Source: Aquilonibacter sp963820185
GTDB lineage: Bacteria > Vulcanimicrobiota > Vulcanimicrobiia > Vulcanimicrobiales > Vulcanimicrobiaceae
Assembly: GCA_963820185.1 (NCBI GenBank)
Contig: CAWFYV010000002.1
Span: 124,001 to 188,000, forward strand
DNA length: 64,000 nucleotides
Reading direction: 5' to 3'
In this document: in pieces, positions 9,651 to 17,208 of the stretch
Layout: every line of letters begins with the position of its first letter
Numbering within the stretch: the first letter of the stretch is position 1
Made by a program: the position numbers and the translations under genes
Notes under the pieces: generated by a model
Database searches by the model: none
Seen by the model: only the letters and a program-made list of their open reading frames with translations
What the model was told of the DNA's origin: nothing

Positions 9651-10384
9651 GCGGCGCATCTATTCGATTCTCCGACGTAAGCGCTCGTTATCCGAACGCG
9701 CAGCAGGCAACCATCGATGATGTCAACCTCGACGTTAAGCCGGGGGAATTCATCGCGCTCGTCGGCCCCTCGGGTTCCGGCAAGAGTACGCTCCTGCGTA
9801 CGGTCAATCGGCTCGTGCCTATCGAGCGAGGGCGCATCGAACTCGACGGCGTCGACACGGCGACGCTCGATCCCGTCATTATGCGCCGAGGAATTGGGTA
9901 TGCAATTCAGGCCGTTGGGCTCTTCGCACATATGGACGTTGCCCAGAACATCGCGATCGTCCCCGAACTGCTGGGGTGGGATCGTACCCGCATCGACGCG
10001 CGCGTCGATGAGATGCTCGAGCTCGTGCGTCTCGATCCCGCGCGCTACCGCCATCGGAAGCCGAGCGAACTCTCCGGCGGTGAAGCGCAGCGCGTCGGCG
10101 TTGCGCGCGCACTCGCGGCACAGCCGCGCACGCTGCTTATGGACGAGCCCTTTGGCGCGCTCGACGCGATCGTGCGCCGCGCGCTGCAGCGCGAACTGCA
10201 CGAGATCGTGCGCCGGCTCGGCACCACAACGCTCTTTGTCACCCACGACGTTAAAGAAGCGCAGCGCCTCTCCGACCGCATCGTGGTCATGCGCGCAGGC
10301 AAGATCGAGCAGATAGCGGTGCCCACCGAGATACTCGCGCACCCAGCGAGCGACTTCGTCCGCGAGCTCTTCAGCGACGAATGA
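9647..10384 (+). CDS. ABC importer ATPase, OpuCA/ProV type
   Basis: A 245-residue nucleotide-binding subunit that powers the importer. Walker A is GPSGSGKST, the Q-loop follows in IGYAIQAVGLFAHM, the signature is ELSGGEAQRVGVARALA, Walker B is LLMDEPFGALD, and the switch His is in LFVTHDVKEA. The C-terminal CBS domain pair found in many ProV/OpuAA proteins is absent, so ionic-strength gating through CBS domains is not expected. The GTG start at 9647 overlaps the TGA of the binding protein, and the stop overlaps the next ATG, so the subunits are translationally coupled. Confidence 0.93.
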   Translation: MSGASIRFSDVSARYPNAQQATIDDVNLDVKPGEFIALVGPSGSGKSTLLRTVNRLVPIERGRIELDGVDTATLDPVIMRRGIGYAIQAVGLFAHMDVAQNIAIVPELLGWDRTRIDARVDEMLELVRLDPARYRHRKPSELSGGEAQRVGVARALAAQPRTLLMDEPFGALDAIVRRALQRELHEIVRRLGTTTLFVTHDVKEAQRLSDRIVVMRAGKIEQIAVPTEILAHPASDFVRELFSDE

Positions 10385-10995
10385 ACTATCTGCTAGCGCA
10401 CCCCGCCCACGTTGCCGCACTCGCCGCCGCGCACCTCGCGCTCGTCGGTGCGGCACTCGCCTGCGCGCTCGCTATCGCATTGCCCACCGGACTCGCGCTC
10501 GCGCGCCATGAAGGCCTCTCACGCTTCGTGCTCGCGCTCCTCGGTGCGCTCTACACGATACCCAGCCTTGCGTTGCTCGCGCTCTTGGTCGAAGCGCTCG
10601 GCCTTGGTCCAGTGCCGATCTTCGTCGCGCTGGTGGCCTACGCGCAATTCGTGCTGGTGCGTAACGTGCTGGCAGGCGTGCGCGGCGTCGATCCGGCGCA
10701 ACGTGACGCGGCCATCGGGATGGGCATGTCGCCCGCGCAACGCGTCCTGCGTGTCGAGTTGCCGCAAGCCTTTCCGGTGATCCTTGGCGGTGTGCGTGTG
10801 GCCGCGGTCGCAATGATCGCGCTTGCAACACTTGGAGGATATGTCGGCGCTGGTGGGCTCGGATCGCTGATCTTCATCGGCTTCACGCTGCACCACAACG
10901 ACGAGATTCTAGCCGGTAGTTTTGCCGCATGCGCGCTCGCCGTCGCGATCGACGCGGGACTCCGCGCGCTAGAAAGGTTAGCGCGTACGAACTAG
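10381..10995 (+). CDS. ABC importer permease, OpuC/ProW type (second)
   Basis: Second inner-membrane permease, 204 residues, about five to six membrane segments, with the ATPase-docking loop DAAIGMGMSPAQRVLRVELP and the terminal block LGGYVGAGGLGSLIF. Two separate permeases with a free binding protein resemble OpuCB-OpuCC-OpuCD rather than the fused EgtU form, although the family is the same. It starts with the ATG of an ATGA overlap at 10381. The 3' end overlaps convergent egtD by 18 bases. Confidence 0.88.
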   Translation: MNYLLAHPAHVAALAAAHLALVGAALACALAIALPTGLALARHEGLSRFVLALLGALYTIPSLALLALLVEALGLGPVPIFVALVAYAQFVLVRNVLAGVRGVDPAQRDAAIGMGMSPAQRVLRVELPQAFPVILGGVRVAAVAMIALATLGGYVGAGGLGSLIFIGFTLHHNDEILAGSFAACALAVAIDAGLRALERLARTN

Positions 10996-11982
10996 CAAGT
11001 AGACGCCAAAGCGCGAAGCGGGGTCGGTCCACGTCTTGCGGACTTCGAACCCGCCCGCGGCGCCAAGCCTGGCGACCCCGGCGTCGTCGAATTTGTACGA
11101 CGACTCCGTGTGAATCGCTTCGCCGCGCGCGAAGCGGACGTCGAGTTCGAGCGCCTCAATGCGGACCTGCTGATCGAGCTGCGACTCGAGATACGAGTCG
11201 ACAGAACCGCGCTGCGCGTCGTAACGCGCCACGTGTTTGAACGCACGCGGATCGAAGGTTGCGCCCAGCTCACGGTTCATACGTGCGAGCAGATTACGGT
11301 TGAACGCCGCGGTGACGCCGATCGGGTCGTCGTAGGCGCGTTCGAGCGTGGCAGCATCTTTCTTAAGGTCGACCCCAAGCAGCAGACCGTCGCCCGGTCG
11401 CAGCGCGTGACCGATGAGCGTAATCAAGCGGCGTGCTTCGCGCGGTTGATAGTTGCCCAGATTCGAGCCCATCAGCATGGCGAGGACACGGCGCTCGAAG
11501 GCGAGCGCACCCGACTGCAGCACGGTGAAATAATCACCCGCGTAGGCGCGCACGCGCAGGCCCTTATAATGCTCGACCAGAGCGATCGACGAGCTGCGCA
11601 GTGCATCGATAGAGATGTCGATCGGACTATAGCGCAGCGTCGGTTGTACGCGAAGCGCTTCTTCGATCAAGATACGAGTCTTACTCGCGCTTCCGCTGCC
11701 CAACTCGAGAAACTCGACCGGCTCATCGAGCAGACGCACGATTTCCCAGCCCCACCCGCGTAAGATCTCCGTCTCTGCGACGGTGAGATAGTATTCGGGG
11801 AGGTGCGTGATCGCGTCGAAGAGCGCCGACCCAACGTCGTCGTAAAAATACTTCGGCGAAAGTGTTTTTTGCGCCGCCGACAATCCGTCGCGCACGTCCT
11901 GGGCGAAGCGGTGACCGGCCGCAGCGACGGTCAGCTCCACGATCTCAAGGCGATCCCGTGGGACCGTCACCCGCTGTTGCAT
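10978..11982 (-). CDS. egtD: L-histidine N-alpha-methyltransferase (ergothioneine biosynthesis)
   Basis: EgtD trimethylates histidine to hercynine with three S-adenosylmethionine molecules, the first step toward the antioxidant ergothioneine. The 334-residue length is typical. Visible family blocks are LSPKYFYDDVGSALFDAIT, LPEYYLTVAETEIL, the SAM-binding FLELGSGSASKT, SPIDISIDAL and LAMLMGSNLGNY. The ATG at 11982 has a GGGAGG just upstream. The partner sulfoxide synthase EgtB is not in the window; it may be elsewhere, or the product may be hercynine. It converges on the importer operon, which belongs to the family that includes ergothioneine importers. Confidence 0.95.
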   Translation of the reverse strand: MQQRVTVPRDRLEIVELTVAAAGHRFAQDVRDGLSAAQKTLSPKYFYDDVGSALFDAITHLPEYYLTVAETEILRGWGWEIVRLLDEPVEFLELGSGSASKTRILIEEALRVQPTLRYSPIDISIDALRSSSIALVEHYKGLRVRAYAGDYFTVLQSGALAFERRVLAMLMGSNLGNYQPREARRLITLIGHALRPGDGLLLGVDLKKDAATLERAYDDPIGVTAAFNRNLLARMNRELGATFDPRAFKHVARYDAQRGSVDSYLESQLDQQVRIEALELDVRFARGEAIHTESSYKFDDAGVARLGAAGGFEVRKTWTDPASRFGVYLLVRTR

Positions 11983-12029
11983 ACCCTCCCCTATACCCGG
12001 GGGCAGCCTGTTTTAGTTACACTCGTCTA

Positions 12030-12506
12030 TTATTTTGGGCAGACGCCTTTGATCGCGGTTTCCGCGGCCGGATCGTCCGCAGTGCCGACCGGCCGAATGT
12101 ACATCGCCATGTAGGTCTTGCCGTCGAGGTGCGTGGCGATCACGTCGATCTTCTGTTTGGCCGCCGGCGCGTCGGGTGCGCTCGTGCCGGCTTCGTGGGT
12201 CTCACCGATCATCGAATAGTAGTACGCGTCCTGACTGCCGCAGATCTTCACCGGCTGCGCTTTGAGGACTTGCGCGTTCTTGACGTCCGAGTTGCTCACA
12301 ATGTCTTTGAACTCGATTTCCGTGGGCAACGCCATCAGCACCACGCCCGCATGGTTCGGACCGCGCCAGACCTGCGCGAAGGGCCCGATCGAAACAGCCG
12401 TGGTGTACCCGGAGGGCGCGGTGAAACTGGTCGCATCGGTCGCGCTCCCGCAGCCCGCGAGAACAACAGCGAGGCCGAGCGCAGTCAACCAACGATGGAT
12501 GCTCAT
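12030..12506 (-). CDS. Hypothetical lipoprotein
   Basis: A 158-residue protein with a lipoprotein signal peptide: n-region MSIHRW, hydrophobic core LTALGLAVVLAG and lipobox LAGC. I do not recognise the mature domain; it has a soluble alpha/beta look with two Cys (CGSQD and the terminal GVCPK) that could pair. The ATG at 12506 was chosen because a GGAAGGGGG lies upstream and the lipobox is at the right distance; the longer in-frame start would bury it. It shares an ATGA overlap with the end of the lytic transglycosylase gene, so both are made together in the envelope. Confidence 0.75.
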   Translation of the reverse strand: MSIHRWLTALGLAVVLAGCGSATDATSFTAPSGYTTAVSIGPFAQVWRGPNHAGVVLMALPTEIEFKDIVSNSDVKNAQVLKAQPVKICGSQDAYYYSMIGETHEAGTSAPDAPAAKQKIDVIATHLDGKTYMAMYIRPVGTADDPAAETAIKGVCPK

Positions 12507-13222
12507 GTGCGCCCCCTTCCACGCTCGTACCCGGCGATCCGTCCCCATCGTTCGTAGATCAACGCGATGTAGTCGCGCGTCTCCTGATATGGCGGCACGC
12601 CGTGATAACGTGCGACCGCGCCCGGCCCCGCGTTATACGCCGCCAGCGCCGCCGCGTATGGATCGGCGTACACACCTTCATACGCGAGGACGTATGACGC
12701 AAGCAGATGGGCTGCGCCTGGGATCGCGCGGTACGGATCGAACGGGTCGACGCCGTATGCGTCAGCGGTTTCGATTTCGAATTGCGCGATGCCGATCGCA
12801 CCGGCGGAAGAAACCGCCGACGGATCGTAAGCGCTCTCTTGCAAAATCGTCGAAGCCAGGAATTCCGGCGGAAGCGCTGTCGCGCGCGCGGCGCGTACCG
12901 TCGCCTCCGCGAGAGCGAGCGAGCCAATCGCGGTGATCCGTGGATTCGTGCGCATGATCGCGCGCGCGATCGCGAGCTGCGGTGTGAGAAGCCAACCACC
13001 ATCTTGGATCGGCCGGCCTCCGAAGAGCACGTCGACATGTGTCGGTGCCGGCCAACTTAACACCGTGTTAATGGCGTATTTGAGATTGGGAATTGCCATC
13101 GGGTGCGCCGACGTAGTACGGTCAGAGGTAGAAGCGTTGCATCCGCACAACAATGCGGCAACGGCTATAACGGTGACCGTCCTCGGACGAAGGAAGCGCA
13201 CACATGGCACTTGCACTCGCAA
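12503..13222 (-). CDS. Lytic transglycosylase, SLT domain
   Basis: A peptidoglycan-cleaving enzyme that forms 1,6-anhydromuramyl ends. The SLT fold shows the catalytic Glu in ILQESAYDPSAVSSAGAIG, then GIAQF, then AALAAYNAGPGAVARYHG, all in family order. The N-terminus has a lipoprotein-type signal (VIAVAALLCGC), placing it at a membrane. The coordinates use a TTG at 13222; GTG codons at 13216, 13210 and 13201 are in frame, and the last gives the most compact signal peptide. The start is uncertain because none has a good ribosome site. The gene is divergent from the hydroxylase-like gene, and the 5' ends overlap or nearly so. Confidence 0.88.
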   Translation of the reverse strand: MRVQVPCVRFLRPRTVTVIAVAALLCGCNASTSDRTTSAHPMAIPNLKYAINTVLSWPAPTHVDVLFGGRPIQDGGWLLTPQLAIARAIMRTNPRITAIGSLALAEATVRAARATALPPEFLASTILQESAYDPSAVSSAGAIGIAQFEIETADAYGVDPFDPYRAIPGAAHLLASYVLAYEGVYADPYAAALAAYNAGPGAVARYHGVPPYQETRDYIALIYERWGRIAGYERGRGRT

Positions 13223-13731
13223 TGCTAATCGTACTCGTAGTGGGAGATCTTGCGTCGACGTTCTTCTATCACGTTCCGCAACATCTCTGGTTCACATTGC
13301 ACCTGCGCACCCATCATGACCGCCGCCGCTCCTACTGGGATCATGCCGTGCTCTCGACCAACGGCGAGGTGTTGCTCGATGGCTTCCTCGGCGCCGTTCC
13401 CTATCTTATCGTCGCAGCGTTTGTTTGGCAGCTCTCGTGGCCGGGAGCCTTGCTCGGCCTAGTCCTCGGGCAACTTCATGTCTGGTGGCGGCACACGACC
13501 GAGCTCGGTTGGAAGACCCCGGGGTGGGTCCTGGCGCTCGCCAGGCCGCTGCAGATCGTCCTCCCCGAGGACCACGACGGCCACCACCGAAACCCCGATA
13601 TCGAGTTTGGCGACATCTTTCGCTTCTATGACGCACCGGCTCGATTTCTGCTGGCCAAACTTGCCCCGACCTCACGCCGTACGCGCAACGCCGCGCTACG
13701 GCGTACGAAACGGGCTCCGGTGCGCGCCTAG
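13204..13731 (+). CDS. Small integral-membrane protein with His clusters (fatty-acid-hydroxylase-like)
   Basis: A 175-residue membrane protein with three or four hydrophobic segments and His clusters typical of di-iron lipid hydroxylases or desaturases: FYHVPQHLW, HLRTHHDRRRSYWDH, LHVWWRH and EDHDGHHRNP. The pattern suggests an oxygen-dependent di-iron enzyme acting on a lipid. It is shorter than usual fatty-acid hydroxylases (often over 200 residues), so the assignment is by motif only. The ATG at 13204 is preceded by GAAGGAAG. It lies 17 bases before a glycolipid glycosyltransferase, which supports a role in membrane-lipid modification. Confidence 0.6.
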   Translation: MALALAMLIVLVVGDLASTFFYHVPQHLWFTLHLRTHHDRRRSYWDHAVLSTNGEVLLDGFLGAVPYLIVAAFVWQLSWPGALLGLVLGQLHVWWRHTTELGWKTPGWVLALARPLQIVLPEDHDGHHRNPDIEFGDIFRFYDAPARFLLAKLAPTSRRTRNAALRRTKRAPVRA

Positions 13732-13748
13732 ACGATAGCGGAGACTGA

Positions 13749-14945
13749 ATGACCAAACGGGCCCTCTTCCTGATTTCGGACACGGGCGGCGGCCATCGGA
13801 GCGCGGCAAACGCGATCACGGCAGCCCTGGACGAAATCAAAGAACCGTTTGCATTCGAGCACCGCATAGAAGACGTCGCCGCCCATTGCGCCTTCCCGCT
13901 CACCCAGCTCGGCCTTGGATACAGCATGGCGCTGCGCTACGCGCCGCCGGTATACGGTGCCCTCTACTACGCAACCAACGGCCGCCGGCGTTATCGGGCG
14001 CTGGTCCGTTTTTGCGAGCCGCTGTATCGCGAGCGTCTGCGCGACCTCTTCCTCAGCTACAATCCCGACGTCATCGTCTCGGTGCATCCGCTGCTCAATC
14101 ATGCCGCGCTGCGCGCGCGGGCCGATGCCGGGATGCAACATGTCCCGATCGTCACCGTGATCACTGACCTCGGCAAGGTGCACGAGTCGTGGCTTATGCC
14201 CGATGCCGACGCGGTCGTCGTACCAGCGCGCGAGGTCTACGAACGGGCGCTTTCACGCGGCATCTCACCGAGCCGTCTGCGCCTGCTTGGACAACCGATA
14301 CATCCAAAATTCGACGATGTCGTCGGTACCAAAGAAGAATTGCGTAGGCAGCTAGGCTTGCCCGAAGACCGGCTCGTCGTCATGCTGATGGCCGGCGGTG
14401 AGGGTGGCGGCAAATTGCTGCCGACGACGCTCGCGCTTGCGAAAGCGCGTTTGCCGATTCATCTGCTCGTCGTCTGTGGACGCAACGAACCCCTGCGCGA
14501 GAAGCTCGATGAGATGTCGCGCTCGCTGCCGACGCCAATGACGGTCCTCGGCTTCACCGACAAGATTTCCGAGTATTTCCGGGCGGTCGATCTCCTGGTA
14601 ACCAAAGCCGGCCCCGGTTCGCTTGCGGAAGCCAACGCTGCGCAACTTCCGGTCGTGGTCTACGACTACGTGCCCGGACAAGAGCGCGGGAACGTTGATT
14701 TCGTACGGCACAACGGCCTTGGCGCTGTCGCGATTCACGGCGCGGCAGAGGTCGTGCGCGCGGTACGCGCGATGATTCGCACGCCGCATCGTCTCGAAGA
14801 GATTCGCCGCAATCAAGAGCTGGTCGCGCCGGTGCGCAGTTCGCGCCGCATTGCGTCGTTGATCGCGCAGATTGCCGAGACGGGAACGATTCCGGCCCAG
14901 GACGATATGCCTGCGCGTGCGCTCGCTGTGGCTGCGTCTCTGTAG
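13749..14945 (+). CDS. Diacylglycerol glycosyltransferase (MGDG synthase / UgtP family)
   Basis: A 398-residue GT28-type enzyme that should add a hexose from a UDP-sugar to diacylglycerol at the inner face of the membrane. The N-terminal MGDG-synthase motif is ISDTGGGHRSAANAI. The C-terminal donor-binding half has AGGEGGGK, VLGFTDKISEYFRAVDLLVTK-like sequence and GPGSLAEANAAQLPVVVYDY. The length matches bacterial family members. The sugar (glucose or galactose) and processivity cannot be read from the sequence. It follows the His-cluster membrane protein by 17 bases and probably shares its promoter. Confidence 0.88.
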   Translation: MTKRALFLISDTGGGHRSAANAITAALDEIKEPFAFEHRIEDVAAHCAFPLTQLGLGYSMALRYAPPVYGALYYATNGRRRYRALVRFCEPLYRERLRDLFLSYNPDVIVSVHPLLNHAALRARADAGMQHVPIVTVITDLGKVHESWLMPDADAVVVPAREVYERALSRGISPSRLRLLGQPIHPKFDDVVGTKEELRRQLGLPEDRLVVMLMAGGEGGGKLLPTTLALAKARLPIHLLVVCGRNEPLREKLDEMSRSLPTPMTVLGFTDKISEYFRAVDLLVTKAGPGSLAEANAAQLPVVVYDYVPGQERGNVDFVRHNGLGAVAIHGAAEVVRAVRAMIRTPHRLEEIRRNQELVAPVRSSRRIASLIAQIAETGTIPAQDDMPARALAVAASL

Positions 14946-14970
14946 CCGCTTCGTCGCAAGTCGTTGCATT

Positions 14971-15016
14971 GTCATCCCGAGCGTAGCGAAGCGAAGCGGA
15001 GCGTAGTCGAGGGACC
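14971..15016. repeat. REP-like intergenic repeat unit
   Basis: A GC-rich patch built from short units (GCGTAGC, GAAGCGAAGCG, GAGCGTAGTCGAGGGA) that opens with GTCATCCCGAGCG and closes with TCGAGGGA, nearly its inverse. This type of sequence is widespread as a dispersed intergenic element in many bacteria. Only one copy is in the window. It lies just after the glycosyltransferase stop. Confidence 0.5.
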
Positions 15017-15023
15017 GGAACAA

Positions 15024-15062
15024 AAGAAAAGGAGGACGGCGTTTCTGCCGACCCCCTTATTT
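15024..15062. terminator. Intrinsic terminator between convergent genes
   Basis: An imperfect hairpin centred on CGGC-GTTTCT-GCCG, extended by GG/CC pairs and AAGG/CCTT, has A-rich sequence on its left and TTATTTG on its right. On the minus strand the left flank becomes a T-rich tail, so it should end the S53 protease transcript; it can also serve the rightward glycosyltransferase gene. Confidence 0.6.
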
Positions 15063-15078
15063 GCTCCTTACTTCGTTG

Positions 15079-16941
15079 CTAAAGAGCGTTCGCGAGAGCC
15101 CATCCCTTTGGTGTGCCGATGCCGGCTGCTTGGTTATATTGCGACGCGTTGCACGTATACGCAATATTGTTGCCGGAGGTGCACGGCGTGTAATACGTGC
15201 TGTAGCCGGTTGACGAGAACAGGCTGTACAGCGTTTGATTGAGCCAGCCGAGCTTCGCGCCGTGCAGTTCATCGGCTTCGATAAACAGCGCGACCGATGC
15301 CGGTGACGACCACGACGTACCGAGGTATTCGGCCCACGCTCCGCCGGTGTATACCGCCACGTAATCGAAGGGCAATGAGATGTCGGGTTGATTGCGACCC
15401 GTGGTAATCATGCCCGCGATGCCGCTCTGCCAGCTCGGCTCGGCAACGATCGTTGAAACGCCGCCACCGCCGTAGCAGACGTTACGAATTCCACCATTGC
15501 ACGAGGCATCGCCAGCTGTGACGGTTTCCAGTGCACCCGTGCTGCTGTTCTCGGTGAAGTTCACGCCGCCGATCGACGTGAAGTACGGATCGCCTGCGGG
15601 TGCGCTGACCCCCTTGCTGCTGCCGCACTCGTCCGAGCCCGTGTCACCCGACGACGCCGAGAATTCGACGCCCTCGGCTGCGCCTTGCTCTGCGATCGAG
15701 TTGGTCGCACTCTCGAACGACGGATCGCTCGATTCGCAACCGCCGAACGAGGAGTTCACGGCGCTCGCCTTGCCATCGCTGAGCACCTGGTTGTAGGCGT
15801 CTTCGATGTTCTGATCCGCGAGCGAACCGATGTCATAGACGATGATGTTCGCGCCCGGCGCAAGACCCGAGATCGTTTGGACGTCGAGATCGGTCTCGGG
15901 ATCATCACCGCTGCCGCCGCCATCGACGGCCTCGTTGGTGATAGTACCGGTTTGTTTGACGCCCGCCGCACTGAGATACGTCGCGACGTAGCTCGTGTTG
16001 ACCGGATCGTCGATGACAACCGCCGCCGTGTAGCCTGCGCCGTTGCATCCATGCTGCACCGGGAAGTCAAACGGCTTGGCAACGCCGGTTGCCAGCGTGC
16101 CGCTCGAGTTCGTAAGAGGGCCGCTGTCCGCCGCCGCGCCGTTGCACGCGGTGCCCGGCGAGCTCGTCGGCGAAGCAGTCGGTGAGGCGGTTGGTGATGC
16201 CGTCGGTGATGCCGATGGCGTTGGACTCGGCGAATGCGTCGGCGTTGGTGAGGGCGACGGCGTTGCCGACGGTTTTGGCGTCGGCGTGCGTCGCCGATCC
16301 GGTGTGATCGGGGCGCCGTCGTCCTGTTGGACCTGGGTTTCCGCGATCACGAGATTGCTAAGTGATGCGGTAAGCACATTGGACGCAATAGACGATGGTA
16401 CCGTCGCGGGCTTGACATTCGCGTAGCGTTGACCGTATTTGCCCTGTTGCACGCTGTGCATCTCGGTCGAGAAGTAGCTCTCGACGACCGAACTCGGCGC
16501 GGACGCATCGACGACCGTGCGGTTCGAATAACGATGCGTGACCGTAAACCCAGCAGCTTGCAGCGCACTTACGACGGCTTGCTCTTGTTGCGCTGTCGGT
16601 GCGTACATGCTGTTGAACTGCGCGGGGGACAGGAACTGATGGCCGCCATTCGGGCCGCTCTGCGCGGCGACGAATGCGTCGAGTTGCGCTTGATTGTTAT
16701 AGCGCAGTGTTAGCGTTACGGATACCGGCGAGTTCGTCGGCCGGCGACCGAGATCGGAAAATGCGAGCGATCCGCTCGTTTGAGGAACGGAAATCATCGG
16801 CCCACTCGGAGCCGGTCGATTCTGGGACGTCAGCGGGTTATTTGCGCCGCCTCCCGGGAGCGATGATGAGCCGCCACCGCAAGCGGTGAGCGACATCACA
16901 AGGACCACACACCCAGCCAGTACCCTGTGCGAAATATGCAT
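15079..16941 (-). CDS. S53 family serine-carboxyl protease (sedolisin/kumamolisin type), copy 1
   Basis: A secreted 620-residue acid protease. A lipoprotein-type signal (VLVMSLTAC) is followed by a pro-kumamolisin domain (about residues 50-200: FSDLGRRPTNSPV, YANVKPATVPSSIA), a linker of Ser-Pro-Thr repeats (about 215-265), then the catalytic domain. The Glu/Asp pair lies in DDPETDLDVQ, the oxyanion Asp in SASSGDTGSDECG, and the nucleophile Ser in LGTSWSSPASVALF. The C-terminal AAGIGTPKGW matches the family end. The ATG at 16941 has GGAGG upstream. It is a close paralogue of the next gene, including its 5' region, but lacks that gene's inserted domain. Confidence 0.95.
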   Translation of the reverse strand: MHISHRVLAGCVVLVMSLTACGGGSSSLPGGGANNPLTSQNRPAPSGPMISVPQTSGSLAFSDLGRRPTNSPVSVTLTLRYNNQAQLDAFVAAQSGPNGGHQFLSPAQFNSMYAPTAQQEQAVVSALQAAGFTVTHRYSNRTVVDASAPSSVVESYFSTEMHSVQQGKYGQRYANVKPATVPSSIASNVLTASLSNLVIAETQVQQDDGAPITPDRRRTPTPKPSATPSPSPTPTHSPSPTPSASPTASPTASPTASPTSSPGTACNGAAADSGPLTNSSGTLATGVAKPFDFPVQHGCNGAGYTAAVVIDDPVNTSYVATYLSAAGVKQTGTITNEAVDGGGSGDDPETDLDVQTISGLAPGANIIVYDIGSLADQNIEDAYNQVLSDGKASAVNSSFGGCESSDPSFESATNSIAEQGAAEGVEFSASSGDTGSDECGSSKGVSAPAGDPYFTSIGGVNFTENSSTGALETVTAGDASCNGGIRNVCYGGGGVSTIVAEPSWQSGIAGMITTGRNQPDISLPFDYVAVYTGGAWAEYLGTSWSSPASVALFIEADELHGAKLGWLNQTLYSLFSSTGYSTYYTPCTSGNNIAYTCNASQYNQAAGIGTPKGWALANAL

Positions 16942-17102
16942 AAGCCTCCTACCACAATAAAAGCAGCAAAATGCGCGCGGACAATGTCGCGTGATGCTGA
17001 TAAATTTACTTGGAAAATGCCGGCCAAGACAACAGGCTAGCTTGGCAATCGAAGGGTATTTTCTGCACCAGCCACCGCCACAGCTAGCCCAATTGCGCTA
17101 GT
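16942..17102 (-). repeat. Duplicated upstream region of S53 copy 1
   Basis: This 161-base region aligns along its length with 19603-19763 upstream of copy 2. Shared blocks include the ribosome site TAGGAGGCTT, CGCGCGCATTTTGCTGCT, a GTAAATTT/TCAGCATC block, GCCTGTTGT, a TGGCTGGTGCA block and the dyad at the far end (orientation of the genes). The protein duplication therefore carried its control region with it. Confidence 0.75.
17085..17102. promoter_or_regulatory. Candidate operator dyad upstream of S53 copy 1
   Basis: Plus-strand TAGCCCAATTGCGCTAGT. The arms TAGCCCA and TGCGCTA are inverted with one mismatch around a 2-base centre. Its near edge is 143 bases before the start codon, the same distance as in copy 2. 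A third copy lies between the AraC and LuxR regulators at 61811. Which protein binds it is not known. Confidence 0.55.
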
Positions 17103-17150
17103 TTGTGCCCATTTTGCTCGCGCGCTGGGTGCGCTTATCACAATCACGGC

Positions 17151-17184
17151 GCAAAAAAGGGGACTGACATTGCTGCCAGTCCCG
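17151..17184 (-). terminator. Intrinsic terminator of S53 copy 2
   Basis: A perfect 7-bp stem GGGACTG (17160-17166) / CAGTCCC (17177-17183) with a 10-base loop. The A run at 17153-17158 becomes the U tract on the minus strand, so it ends the leftward transcript of the second protease gene. Confidence 0.8.
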
Positions 17185-17208
17185 AGTCTGCGACGCGCTA
17201 GCTATGCG

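Noticed and set aside
16150..16290. Tandem short repeats in the DNA, first considered as a CRISPR or minisatellite.
   Set aside because: They encode the Ser-Pro-Thr linker of the S53 protease in frame (a similar stretch is at 18290-18430) and lack spacers; this is a low-complexity protein linker.
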